Assembly (NCBI RefSeq): GCF_020880815.1
Contig: NZ_JAJITD010000015.1
Location: 62,001-126,000 of the forward strand
Source of the DNA: Paraburkholderia sejongensis
GTDB taxonomy: Bacteria; Pseudomonadota; Gammaproteobacteria; Burkholderiales; Burkholderiaceae
Length of the DNA stretch: 64,000 nucleotides
Reading direction: 5' to 3'
Part shown: positions 27,558 through 35,977 of the stretch, piece after piece
Layout: each line of letters starts with the position of its first letter
How positions within the stretch are numbered: the stretch's first letter is position 1
Translations under genes and position numbers: made by a program
The notes under the pieces: generated by a model
The model's input: the letters and a program-made list of their open reading frames with translations, nothing else
Databases searched by the model: none
What the model was told of the DNA's origin: nothing

Positions 27558-27977
27558 ATGACCGCACGCTCCCGCAACCGCCTGACTGCCTGGCTTGGCC
27601 TCGTCGCCATGTGGCTGGTCGTGTGCGCGCCGCTCGTCAGTCAGTTGCTCGAAGCAACTCGCGCGCAGGAGCCGCTTGCGCCGCTCTGCTCGACGCATCA
27701 TCCGGCCGGCGCGTTCGATGCGAACAGCGCGACCATCACGAGCGTCGCCAGTCACGCGAACCCCGCGCCCGTGCATCTGAGCCACGACGATGCATTCGGC
27801 GCTTGCGGCTACTGCAATCTGCTCCAGCATCACGTCGCAATGCCGACGCTCGCCGCCACCTCGCCGCCAGCCGCGCTGCTGCTGACCGGCACCGTGCCGC
27901 CCACGCTGTCCACCCGCTTCACGCCGCTCGGCGCGTTCCCGTCGGGACGCCCACGCGCCCCACCTGTCGTTTCCTGA
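27558..27977 (+). CDS. DUF2946 family protein
   Basis: A 139-residue protein with an N-terminal membrane anchor or signal (LTAWLGLVAMWLVVCAPLVSQ) and the family core around HDDAFGACGYCNLLQHH (about 75-91), where CGYC and flanking His residues could bind a metal. The start at 27558 is the first ATG with the hydrophobic segment directly behind it. It lies 82 bases before a TonB-dependent receptor gene and two genes before a PepSY protein; this trio is common in Burkholderiales and points to metal uptake or homeostasis (copper or iron), although the function of DUF2946 is not established. Confidence 0.8.
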   Translation: MTARSRNRLTAWLGLVAMWLVVCAPLVSQLLEATRAQEPLAPLCSTHHPAGAFDANSATITSVASHANPAPVHLSHDDAFGACGYCNLLQHHVAMPTLAATSPPAALLLTGTVPPTLSTRFTPLGAFPSGRPRAPPVVS

Positions 27978-28059
27978 GCTCTGCCAGTCCTGATCGCGTT
28001 TTCGTCGCTACCGCCGACGAGGCCCGCGATCGTCTGTTCAATGCATCAAGGAAACACCC

Positions 28060-30462
28060 ATGTTCAACTTCGCCCCGCGAAGGCTCCCGCTGCACGCCCA
28101 CCGCGACGCCGGCCGTTCCACCTGTTCCACTTCTCACGCGCTGAAGCTAGGGCGCCCGTCCCGCTGGAGCGCGCCGGTGTCGGCGCTTCTGCCGGCCCTC
28201 GTGCCGATGCTCGCCGCCACCCACGCGCACGCCCACGACGCACAAACCGACACCACGCTGCCAGCCGTCAGCGTCAACGCGAGTGCCTCCACCACCGCCG
28301 CGCCACGCGCGCTCGATCCGAATCTGCCGGCCTCCGTCGAAACCGTCACGCGCGAACAGTTCTCGCGCTGGAACGTCGTCAATACCGAAGACGTGCTGAA
28401 GTACATGCCGAATCTCGCGGTACGCAAGCGCTTTATCGGCGATCTGAATTCGATCATCGCGGTACGCGGCACCAGTAATACGCAAAGCGCGCGCGGCCTC
28501 GTGTACGCGGACGGCATGCTGCTGAGCAACCTGCTCGGCAATAGCTATGCGTTTCCGCCGCGCTGGTCGATGGTGTCGCCCGAGGAAATCCAGCAGGTCG
28601 ACGTGATCTACGGACCGTTTTCCGCGCTTTATCCGGGCAATTCGCTCGGCGCGACGGTACTGATCAGCACACGCATGCCGCAGCAGTTCGAAGCGAACGC
28701 CGACGTCAAGGGATTCACGCAGCACTTCAGCCTGTTCGGCGTGAACCGCAATTTCAACGGCGCGTCGGCGAGCGCGTCGATCGGCGACAAAGTCGGCAAG
28801 TTCTCCTGGCGGCTCGGCGTCAATCATCTGGATAGCACCAGTCAGCCCCTGCAATTCGCAACCCTCGCGAAATCGACTATGCCGGCGAAGGCCGGCGACA
28901 CGCCGGTCAGCGGCGCGTACTTCTATAACAACCAGACCAATACGCCGACCGCCGTGCTCGGCGTGAACGGGGAAGGCATCGAACATACGGTGCAGGACCA
29001 GTTCAAGCTGAAGATGCAGTACGACTTCACGCCGACGCTGCAAGGCGCGTTCACGCTCGGCTACTGGCATCAGACCTACGACAGCGCAACCTCGACGTTC
29101 CTGCGCGATGCCGACGGCAATCCGGTTTATAGCGGCAACGTGTCGATCAACGGCTATCACTACACGATTCCGGCGGCCGCAATGGCGCCGAGCCGCGGCT
29201 ACAGCGAGAACTGGCTGTACGGGCTGGCGCTGAAAACGCGTAACGCGACCGGTTGGAACGCGGAAGCGATCGCGTCGTATTACGACGTCAGCAACAGTGT
29301 CGCGCGCACCGCGAATGCGGGTGGCCCGAACAACGGTCCCGGCACCGTGCTGTTCGGCGACGGCACCGGCTGGAAAACGCTCGATCTGCGCAGCACGTAT
29401 ACGCCGGCGAACCACGAGGCCGGCCTCGCGAATCACGCGCTGAGCTTCGGCTATCACTACGACAACTATTTCGTCGACAACCGCAGCTACACCACGCTGA
29501 ACTGGCGCGACGGCGCCGCCAACGCGTTTGCCAACGGCTTCGCCGGCAAGACCCAGACCCAGGCGCTCTACGCGCAGGACGCATGGCGCTTCCTGCCGCG
29601 CTGGAAGCTCGTCTACGGCGTGCGCTATGAGGACTGGCAGGCGTACGACGGCGCGCAGTCGCTGCCCGGCACGACGCTGCGGTACAGCGATGTGAGCCAG
29701 CAGCACTTTTCGCCGAAAGCATCGCTGTCGTTCGACGTCAGCGACGATCTGACCTTGCGCGCATCGATTGGGCGTGCTTACCGTTTTCCGACGGTCAGCG
29801 AGTTGTTCCAGGGGCAAATCAACGGCTTTGCGATCGTCAACAACAATCCGAATCTGCAACCCGAAAACGCGCTGTCGAAAGAACTGACCGCCGAATGGGC
29901 GCACTGGAATGGCGTATTTCGCTTCTCGCTGTTTCAGGACGACGTGAAGAACACGATTTTCAGTCAGACCGACACAACAGTGATCCCGAACGTGACGAAC
30001 TTCCAGAACATCGGCAAGGTTCGTTCGCGCGGCGTCGAAACCAGCTATTCCGGCGAAGACGTGTTCGTGCGCGGTCTCGATCTGATCGCCAACGTCGCGT
30101 ACACGCAGTCGAAGATTCTCGAGAACGCGCAAAACCCGGCCTCGGTCGGCAAGTACTTCTACCGGATTCCGCTGTGGCGCGTGAATGTCGCCGCGACCTA
30201 TCACTTCGACGCACGCGCGGCGCTGACGCTCGCGGCGCGTTATTCGGGCCGCCAGTACAACACGCTCACCAATACCGACACGAATCCGAACGTATTCGGC
30301 GGCACCAGCAGCTATACGGTGGCCGATGCGAAGTTCACGTTCAAGCCGACCAAGCTCAGCGAGATCGGTATCGGCGTCGACAACCTGTTCGATGCGCGTT
30401 ACTTCGTCTATCACCCGTATCCGGGCCGCACGTTCTATCTGGAAGCGAAGCTGCGCATCTAG
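28060..30462 (+). CDS. TonB-dependent outer-membrane receptor
   Basis: An 800-residue receptor. A long N-terminus precedes the signal-like segment ALLPALVPMLAATHAHA; LPAVSVNA soon after is a plausible TonB box. The plug domain (about 75-190) contains VETVTREQFSRWNVVNTEDVLKYMPN-like and VIYGPFSALYPGNSLGATVLI motifs; the 22-strand barrel fills the remainder and ends in GRTFYLEAKLRI with terminal aromatic/hydrophobic residues. It should import a metal complex, perhaps copper or a ferric siderophore. Neighbours on both sides (DUF2946 protein, PepSY membrane protein) support metal transport. No Fur box was recognised in the 82 bases upstream. Confidence 0.92.
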   Translation: MFNFAPRRLPLHAHRDAGRSTCSTSHALKLGRPSRWSAPVSALLPALVPMLAATHAHAHDAQTDTTLPAVSVNASASTTAAPRALDPNLPASVETVTREQFSRWNVVNTEDVLKYMPNLAVRKRFIGDLNSIIAVRGTSNTQSARGLVYADGMLLSNLLGNSYAFPPRWSMVSPEEIQQVDVIYGPFSALYPGNSLGATVLISTRMPQQFEANADVKGFTQHFSLFGVNRNFNGASASASIGDKVGKFSWRLGVNHLDSTSQPLQFATLAKSTMPAKAGDTPVSGAYFYNNQTNTPTAVLGVNGEGIEHTVQDQFKLKMQYDFTPTLQGAFTLGYWHQTYDSATSTFLRDADGNPVYSGNVSINGYHYTIPAAAMAPSRGYSENWLYGLALKTRNATGWNAEAIASYYDVSNSVARTANAGGPNNGPGTVLFGDGTGWKTLDLRSTYTPANHEAGLANHALSFGYHYDNYFVDNRSYTTLNWRDGAANAFANGFAGKTQTQALYAQDAWRFLPRWKLVYGVRYEDWQAYDGAQSLPGTTLRYSDVSQQHFSPKASLSFDVSDDLTLRASIGRAYRFPTVSELFQGQINGFAIVNNNPNLQPENALSKELTAEWAHWNGVFRFSLFQDDVKNTIFSQTDTTVIPNVTNFQNIGKVRSRGVETSYSGEDVFVRGLDLIANVAYTQSKILENAQNPASVGKYFYRIPLWRVNVAATYHFDARAALTLAARYSGRQYNTLTNTDTNPNVFGGTSSYTVADAKFTFKPTKLSEIGIGVDNLFDARYFVYHPYPGRTFYLEAKLRI

Positions 30463-30548
30463 CCGCGAATCTAGCCACGTAGCAGTCGCGCTGTAAATCG
30501 ATCCGCGTGCATCGAACGATGCGCGCTTTTCCGTCCGACGAGAATCTC

Positions 30549-32132
30549 ATGTCCACGACTCCAACCACCGAACGCTCGCGCGCCGACCACACGACGACAG
30601 CCCACACCGCTACCAGCGCGGTCCATCCCGGCTATCGAACACTGTGGCGCTGGCACTTTTACGCGGGCCTTTTCGTGATGCCGTTTCTGCTCGTACTGGC
30701 GATCACCGGCACGCTGTACTGCTTCCAGCCGCAACTCGAACCGCTGCTATACCCGCAGAAGCTGGTCGTCGCGCCGCAGGCGGTGCGCATGCTTTCGCAC
30801 AACGCGCTGCTCGCAAAGGCGCGCGCGGCGATGCCGGCCGACGCGACCGCGACCACCGCGGCGATCGGCAACGATCCGCGCCGCAGCGTGGAATTCGTGT
30901 TTCGTCTCGCGGACGGCACGCAGCAAAGCGTCTATCTGAATCCGTACACCGGCGACGCGCTGGGCACGCTGAGCGTCGAGCGTCGCTTCATGCAGGTGGT
31001 GCGGATGCTGCATCGCAAGCTGCTGCTCGGCAAACCCGGCGAATTGCTGATGGAGCTGGCCGCCTGCTGGACCCTCGTGATGCTCGGCACCGGCATCGCG
31101 CTGTGGTGGCCGCGCGGCAAAGCCAGCGTACGCGGCGCGCTGGTGCCGCGCTTCGCGCTCCAAGGACGGCCGCTGTGGAAAAGCGTCCATGCGGTGCTCG
31201 GCATCTGGCTCGCGCTCGGCGCACTCGCGTTCGTGCTGAGCGGGTTGCCGTGGACCGGTTCGTGGGGCCAGCAGTTCAAGGCGTTCGCGACCGCGACGAA
31301 GCTCGGCGCGCCGCCGGGCGCGTGGGGCGGGTTGCCATTGCGGTCGGTTTTGCCGGGCGCGGGCTCGGAGCACGCTGGTCACACTGCGCCTACCGGCGCC
31401 GCGCAGCAGTCCGGCTCGGCCACCGCCGACACCGGGCACGATGCACATGCCGCTCATACCGGTCACGCCGAGATGGATTCGATGCCCGGCATGGTGATGG
31501 ACGATCTGCCGTTGCCGCTCAAGCCGTGGGCCGCCAGCAATTCGCGCGTGCCCTCTTCCGGCTTGCCGGCCACGACCGAAGCGGATACACCGACGCCGTT
31601 ATCGCTCGCCCAGATCGTCGCGCTTGCCGCATCGCTCGGCATCACGGACGGCTACAACATCGTGCTGCCGAACTCCGGCACCGGCGTCTATACGATTTCG
31701 TATTTCCCTGGTAATCCCAAGGATGAACGCACGCTTTACATCGATCAGTACAGCGGCGCGATTCTGAAGGACATCCGCTACGACGACTATGGCGCGATCG
31801 CGAAGGCGGTGTCGTACGGCACGTCGTTGCATATGGGCCGCTATTTCGGCGTCGCGAACCAGTTACTGTGCGCGCTGATTTCGCTCGGCCTCGGCGCGCT
31901 CGCGGTGACCGGCTTCGTGATGTGGTGGAAGCGCCGGCCACAACTCGCGCTCGGCGCACTCGGCGCGCCGTCGCGCGAACGCGGCGCACCGCCGATGCGC
32001 GGCTGGAAAGCCGGGCTCGTGCTGCTCGGTCTCGTGTTTCCGCTGATGGGGCTGACGCTGGTGGTGGTTTGGCTGCTCGACTGGCTGGTGTTTGGGCGGG
32101 CGGCAACGCGCGCGGGAACGCGCCCCGGCTGA
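30549..32132 (+). CDS. PepSY-associated membrane protein with His/Met-rich segment
   Basis: A 527-residue inner-membrane protein of the PepSY_TM family. Features: first helix in WHFYAGLFVMPFLLVLAITG (about 35-55), PepSY-type domains in the periplasm, further helices near 170-190, 215-235, 440-460 and 500-520. A variable loop at about 280-330 is rich in His and Met (SEHAGHTAP, GHDAHAAHTGHAEMDSMPGM), a composition typical of copper-binding loops. Relatives reduce or process metal-chelates taken up by TonB receptors. It follows the receptor gene by 86 bases, implying one unit. I selected the ATG at 30549; the upstream in-frame ATG at 30507 adds 14 poorly conserved residues. Confidence 0.85.
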   Translation: MSTTPTTERSRADHTTTAHTATSAVHPGYRTLWRWHFYAGLFVMPFLLVLAITGTLYCFQPQLEPLLYPQKLVVAPQAVRMLSHNALLAKARAAMPADATATTAAIGNDPRRSVEFVFRLADGTQQSVYLNPYTGDALGTLSVERRFMQVVRMLHRKLLLGKPGELLMELAACWTLVMLGTGIALWWPRGKASVRGALVPRFALQGRPLWKSVHAVLGIWLALGALAFVLSGLPWTGSWGQQFKAFATATKLGAPPGAWGGLPLRSVLPGAGSEHAGHTAPTGAAQQSGSATADTGHDAHAAHTGHAEMDSMPGMVMDDLPLPLKPWAASNSRVPSSGLPATTEADTPTPLSLAQIVALAASLGITDGYNIVLPNSGTGVYTISYFPGNPKDERTLYIDQYSGAILKDIRYDDYGAIAKAVSYGTSLHMGRYFGVANQLLCALISLGLGALAVTGFVMWWKRRPQLALGALGAPSRERGAPPMRGWKAGLVLLGLVFPLMGLTLVVVWLLDWLVFGRAATRAGTRPG

Positions 32133-32158
32133 TTTTGCGGCCCGCTTGCCAGCCATGA

Positions 32159-32190
32159 TCGTTTACGATACTTTATGCTCGTTTATGATC
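32159..32190 (+). promoter_or_regulatory. Direct repeats TCGTTTAYGAT, candidate DeoR operator
   Basis: TCGTTTACGAT (32159) and TCGTTTATGAT (32179) repeat head to tail exactly 20 bases apart, two helical turns, just upstream of a DeoR-family gene. Direct repeats with such spacing are usual operators for DeoR proteins, so autoregulation is likely. Confidence 0.6.
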
Positions 32191-32217
32191 GATTATCCCA
32201 GACAGCGAGGCACGGCA

Positions 32218-33012
32218 ATGCAGCGAACCCGGCAGGAAGCGATAAACGGGCTCTTGCCCGAACAGCGCGAAGCGCTGATTCTTGAACGGCTGCGCGCGCA
32301 CGGCCGGGTGCTGGCGGCCGAACTCGCCGCCGAACTGCAGACCTCGGAGCACACCGTACGCCGCCACCTGCGCGAGCTTTCCGACCAGGGCCTGTGCAAG
32401 CGCGTGTACGGCGGTGCGTTGCTACTGTCGCCCTCCAACAAACCGGCGGCGCTGCGCATGCACGAGGCGGTCGACCGCAAGGCCCGGCTGGCCGCCGCGG
32501 TGGTGTCGATCGTGCGTCCGAAGCAGATCGTGCTGCTCGACGCCGGCTCGACCAACATCGCGATCGCGGACGCGCTGCCCGCTGACGCGGAACTGACCGT
32601 CGTCACGAATTCGCCGGAAGCCGGCGCGCGCCTGCTGAACCGGCCCGGCTTCGAGGTCATCCTGATCGGCGGCCGCCTCGCGCGCGGCGCGGCCGGCTCG
32701 CTCGGCACGACCGCGCTGCTACAAATCCAGCAGATTCGCGCCGACCTGTGTTTTCTCGGCGCCTGCGCGTTCGATCCCGTCGAAGGCGTCGCCGCATTCG
32801 ACGCTGAGGATGCCGAACTGAAGCGCGCGATGGTCAAGGCGAGCGGCCAGCTCGCGATCGCGCTGACCTCGGAAAAACTGCTGACGGCAGCACCGTTCGC
32901 GGTGGCGGCGGCGAGCGCGGTCGATTATCTGTGTATCGAAGCCGACGTACCGGCCGCGCGAATCGCGAGTCTGCAAAGCGTCTGCGGCAACGTACTGGTG
33001 GCACGCCCATGA
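32218..33012 (+). CDS. DeoR family transcriptional regulator
   Basis: A 264-residue regulator. The N-terminal helix-turn-helix (REALILERLRAHGRVLAAELAAELQTSEHTVRRHLREL-type region, about residues 18-58) is typical, followed by the DeoRC sugar-phosphate sensor: KQIVLLDAGSTNIAIADAL, TVVTNSPEAG and VILIGGRL. The start at 32218 is preceded by AGCGAGG, and the two TCGTTTA repeats lie 30-60 bases upstream. Its stop overlaps the start of the MFS gene (ATGA), so both are co-translated and the regulator likely responds to a metabolite of the transported compound. Confidence 0.9.
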   Translation: MQRTRQEAINGLLPEQREALILERLRAHGRVLAAELAAELQTSEHTVRRHLRELSDQGLCKRVYGGALLLSPSNKPAALRMHEAVDRKARLAAAVVSIVRPKQIVLLDAGSTNIAIADALPADAELTVVTNSPEAGARLLNRPGFEVILIGGRLARGAAGSLGTTALLQIQQIRADLCFLGACAFDPVEGVAAFDAEDAELKRAMVKASGQLAIALTSEKLLTAAPFAVAAASAVDYLCIEADVPAARIASLQSVCGNVLVARP

Positions 33013-34154
33013 ACGCACTCGTCAGGGAGCGCATCGCGACGCTCGGCGTATTTCTCGCCAACGGTTTCGGCATCGGCGCGTGGGCGGTCGAAGTTCCGCG
33101 CATCAAGGAAAGCCTCGCGCTCAGCGACGCGTCGCTGGGTCTCGCGCTGTTCTGTTTCGCGCTCGGCGCGATCGTCGCGATGCCGCTCGCGGGACGGCTC
33201 GCGCCGCGCTTCGGCAGCGGCCGCGCGACCGCGCTGCTCGGCGTGACCTTTGCGATCGCGTTGCCGTTGCCCGCGCTCGCGCCCGGCATGGTCACGCTGT
33301 GCGGCGTGCTGTTCGTGCTCGGCGCGTCGAACGGCGCGCTCGATGTATCGATGAACGGCCACGCGAGCGCGCTCGAAGCGCGCTGGCACGCGCCGATCAT
33401 GTCGTCGTTTCATGCGGCCTGGAGTGCCGGCGGCCTGCTTGGCGCGGCGACCGGCGCGCTGCTGCAGAAAAGCGGCGTGGGGGTCGTGGGCGGCCTGCTC
33501 GCGCCGGATATTTTCATCGCTGTCCTGATCATGGCGGCCGCCGTGCTGGCGCTGCGCGACATCGGTCCGCGCGCAGCGGCCGCGTCGAGCGGCTTCGCGT
33601 GGCCCGACAGCGGCGTGATGAAACTCGCCATGCTCGCGTTTCTTTGCATGCTGGTGGAAGGCGCTATCGCCGACTGGAGCGCGGTGTATCTGCGCTCCAC
33701 GCTCAACCAGCAGGCCAGCGTCGCCGCGATCGGCTACTCGGCGTTTGCGTTTTCGATGGCGGCCTGCCGTTTCGCCGGCGACGCGTCCGTGCGGCGCTTC
33801 GGTTCGAGCCGGGTGGTCGCGCTCGGCGGTCTGCTCGCGCTGGCCGGACTCGCACTGGTGCTGAGTCTGCCGACGGTGCTGACCGCGTGCATCGGCTTCG
33901 CGCTGGTCGGTCTCGGCCTCGCCAACATCGTGCCGGTGATTTTCAGCGCGGCGGGCCGCACGAGCGCGACGCCCGCGGTCGGGGTGTCGATGGCGGCCAC
34001 GGCCGGTTATGCGGGTTTTCTGATCGGGCCGGCGCTGATCGGCTTCGGCGCAGGTCTACTCGGCTTGCGCGTCGCGTTGTGCGTGCTCGTGATCGCGACG
34101 CTGATCGTGTCGCTGCTGGGCGGCAACGCGGTACGCGGCACCCGGCCGGCGTAG
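33009..34154 (+). CDS. MFS transporter (YbjJ-like)
   Basis: A 381-residue major facilitator protein with twelve membrane helices, starting MNALVRERIATLGVFLANG. The form AVEVPRIKESLALSDASLGLALF and the SMNGHASALEARW loop are typical of the YbjJ branch (inner-membrane MFS proteins of unknown substrate). Its ATG overlaps the DeoR stop, indicating a two-gene operon. Given the DeoR partner, a sugar or nucleoside-derived substrate is plausible but unproven. Confidence 0.88.
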   Translation: MNALVRERIATLGVFLANGFGIGAWAVEVPRIKESLALSDASLGLALFCFALGAIVAMPLAGRLAPRFGSGRATALLGVTFAIALPLPALAPGMVTLCGVLFVLGASNGALDVSMNGHASALEARWHAPIMSSFHAAWSAGGLLGAATGALLQKSGVGVVGGLLAPDIFIAVLIMAAAVLALRDIGPRAAAASSGFAWPDSGVMKLAMLAFLCMLVEGAIADWSAVYLRSTLNQQASVAAIGYSAFAFSMAACRFAGDASVRRFGSSRVVALGGLLALAGLALVLSLPTVLTACIGFALVGLGLANIVPVIFSAAGRTSATPAVGVSMAATAGYAGFLIGPALIGFGAGLLGLRVALCVLVIATLIVSLLGGNAVRGTRPA

Positions 34155-34162
34155 CCCGCGCG

Positions 34163-35095
34163 TTACTTCTCTTTCTTCTCCAGTACAACTACCGGTTTTC
34201 GCGCGGACACCGCGACCGATGCATGAGCCGGCGTCGCCACCGCTCGATGGGCCGCGACCGGCTTGTGAACGGGCGCCGCCGCGCTCACCGCGTGCTGCCC
34301 CAGCGGCCAGCTGAACGCGCCGAGCAGCGAACGCGGCTGCGTGCCGTCGTCGAGACCGGTGGCGGGCCACTCGTGTTTCGCGGGCACCCAGCGCGTGCCG
34401 AACACGTGATCCCACAGCGGCAGCAACTGCGTGAAGTTGTGATTGAAATGCTCGGCGCGAATCGAGTGATGCAGACGGTGATACTGCGGATTGTTGACCC
34501 ATGTGACGTAGCGCCCGAGGTCCACGCGCAGATTGAGGTGAGCGAAGTAATTGCCGAACATGAACACGAACGACGTGGCACCTACGATCCACGGCTCGAC
34601 CTTGAACAGCACACCGACGATCGGATAAAGCAGACAACCCTTGATCAGCACTTCGAGCCAGTGATGCCGTAACGTGATCGTTACGTTGAAATCCACCGCG
34701 CTATGGTGCAGCGAATGCAGCTTCCACAGCAGCGGCCACGTGTGCTGCAATCGATGAAACGCGTATTCGAGAAAATCGATCGTCAGCAGCACGATCACGA
34801 ACGACGCGAGCGCGCCCCACCCGCGCGACACCAGCGGCACCATGCCGCCGCCGGACGCATTCACGATCGCGACGCTGGCCGCCGCGGTCAGCGGTTTGAC
34901 CGCTTCGACGAGCGCGATATAGAAACCCGCATACGCCATGTTCAGCCGCTGCCCCGCGCGCGATTGCAGCAAGGTGGCCGGCCAGCGACGCTCGAGCAAC
35001 GCGCCGAGACCCATCATCACCAGCACGAGCGCATACGCTTGCAGCCACAGGCTCGCGTGGTGCAGCAAGGCGGAAAGCGGGCTCGACGCAAACAT
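34163..35095 (-). CDS. Sterol desaturase/fatty acid hydroxylase family membrane protein
   Basis: A 310-residue di-iron membrane enzyme. The histidine clusters of the family are all present: HRLQHTWPLLWKLHSLHHS (about 116-134), HHWLE, and HRLHHSIRAEHFNHNF (about 202-217). Four to five membrane helices precede and separate them. Such enzymes insert hydroxyl groups or double bonds into lipids or sterol-like chains. I start at the ATG at 35095; the in-frame extension upstream is Arg-rich and lacks family similarity. The C-terminal 50 residues are Ala/Val/His-rich and probably disordered. Regulation is not apparent. Confidence 0.88.
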   Translation of the reverse strand: MFASSPLSALLHHASLWLQAYALVLVMMGLGALLERRWPATLLQSRAGQRLNMAYAGFYIALVEAVKPLTAAASVAIVNASGGGMVPLVSRGWGALASFVIVLLTIDFLEYAFHRLQHTWPLLWKLHSLHHSAVDFNVTITLRHHWLEVLIKGCLLYPIVGVLFKVEPWIVGATSFVFMFGNYFAHLNLRVDLGRYVTWVNNPQYHRLHHSIRAEHFNHNFTQLLPLWDHVFGTRWVPAKHEWPATGLDDGTQPRSLLGAFSWPLGQHAVSAAAPVHKPVAAHRAVATPAHASVAVSARKPVVVLEKKEK

Positions 35096-35977
35096 TGGAA
35101 TTCCCCGGACGGCGCATGCATGCATGCGTAGTAAGCGATCCTGCGCGGGCATTCGCGGGCCGGCCCGCGCAACACGACGCGAACGCCCGCGAATGGCGTC
35201 GAGCCGCATCGCTCGAACGAGCATGCATGTCAGGAACAGCGGAGAGTCGGGAACGGCAGCAGCGTTAGCGTGATCTTCGCAGCCCGCCGGCCGGCGCGCA
35301 AGCAGCCGATACGCGCAAGCGCACCGCGGCGGATCCGCGGGAGGGCGCGCCGTTTCGACCGCTACCGCTCGCCCTCGCTCGCTCTTGCCCCCGCCCACGC
35401 GGCGCAGCGCGAACGCAACGAATTCAGCGTCGTCCGAAGGACAAAAAAAATCGGCGAGGTCATCGTTTTACGCCGTCGCGATCGCGAGTGGCCGATATCT
35501 GCTGCCGTATCGCCCGCTCGCGTCGCCGTTTTTATCGACAGCCGCTTTATGTTGGCCCCGCCGCACCTCGTAACACGCGTCTTCCTCCCCGAGCGCGAAT
35601 CACGAAGACGTCTGCTGCTGTCGGCATTTATTCACTTCGTTTGTGTCCGGCTGCAAGCTGTAGTTCTTGTGAGGCGGTTATCGCAATGGCTATGCCATCA
35701 CGGGTCAAAGCCTTGCCAGGCAAGGACCGCTGCCGGTGAACGGGGCGCTGCGCGCGATCAGGCGCAGGCGATGCATCGGAATTGAGACGCCTCGCGCGAC
35801 GGCGACACGCGCGGTCGGCGTCGCCCACGTCGTTTCGGCGCGCATGGGAAAACCCGAGCGTGGGCTGGCTGGCAAGGGTTGCAGGCCGCGCCGGTCAGAA
35901 TTGCCGGCGCCCTGGCAGGGTTGGCAGCACTTACCTGGTGCGGACAGGGATGTCGCAAAGCTGAGACGGCAACGCGC
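35096..35977. other. Long intergenic region, no supported gene
   Basis: About 880 bases between the hydroxylase gene start and the end of the M23 peptidase gene, both on the minus strand. Frames on both strands are short or have unconvincing residue composition. Short palindromes occur (CCTTGCCAGGCAAGG near 35713). It may contain a long 5' leader of the hydroxylase mRNA or a small RNA, but I see no known riboswitch consensus. Confidence 0.4.

Noticed and set aside
28147..30414. Long minus-strand frame opposite the TonB receptor
   Set aside because: Composition (Arg, His, Val-rich) is typical of antisense shadows; the receptor frame has clear plug and barrel motifs.
35270..35785. 171-residue plus-strand frame in the 880-base gap
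   Set aside because: Very Arg-rich, without domain, signal or ribosome site; likely a chance open frame in GC-rich DNA.
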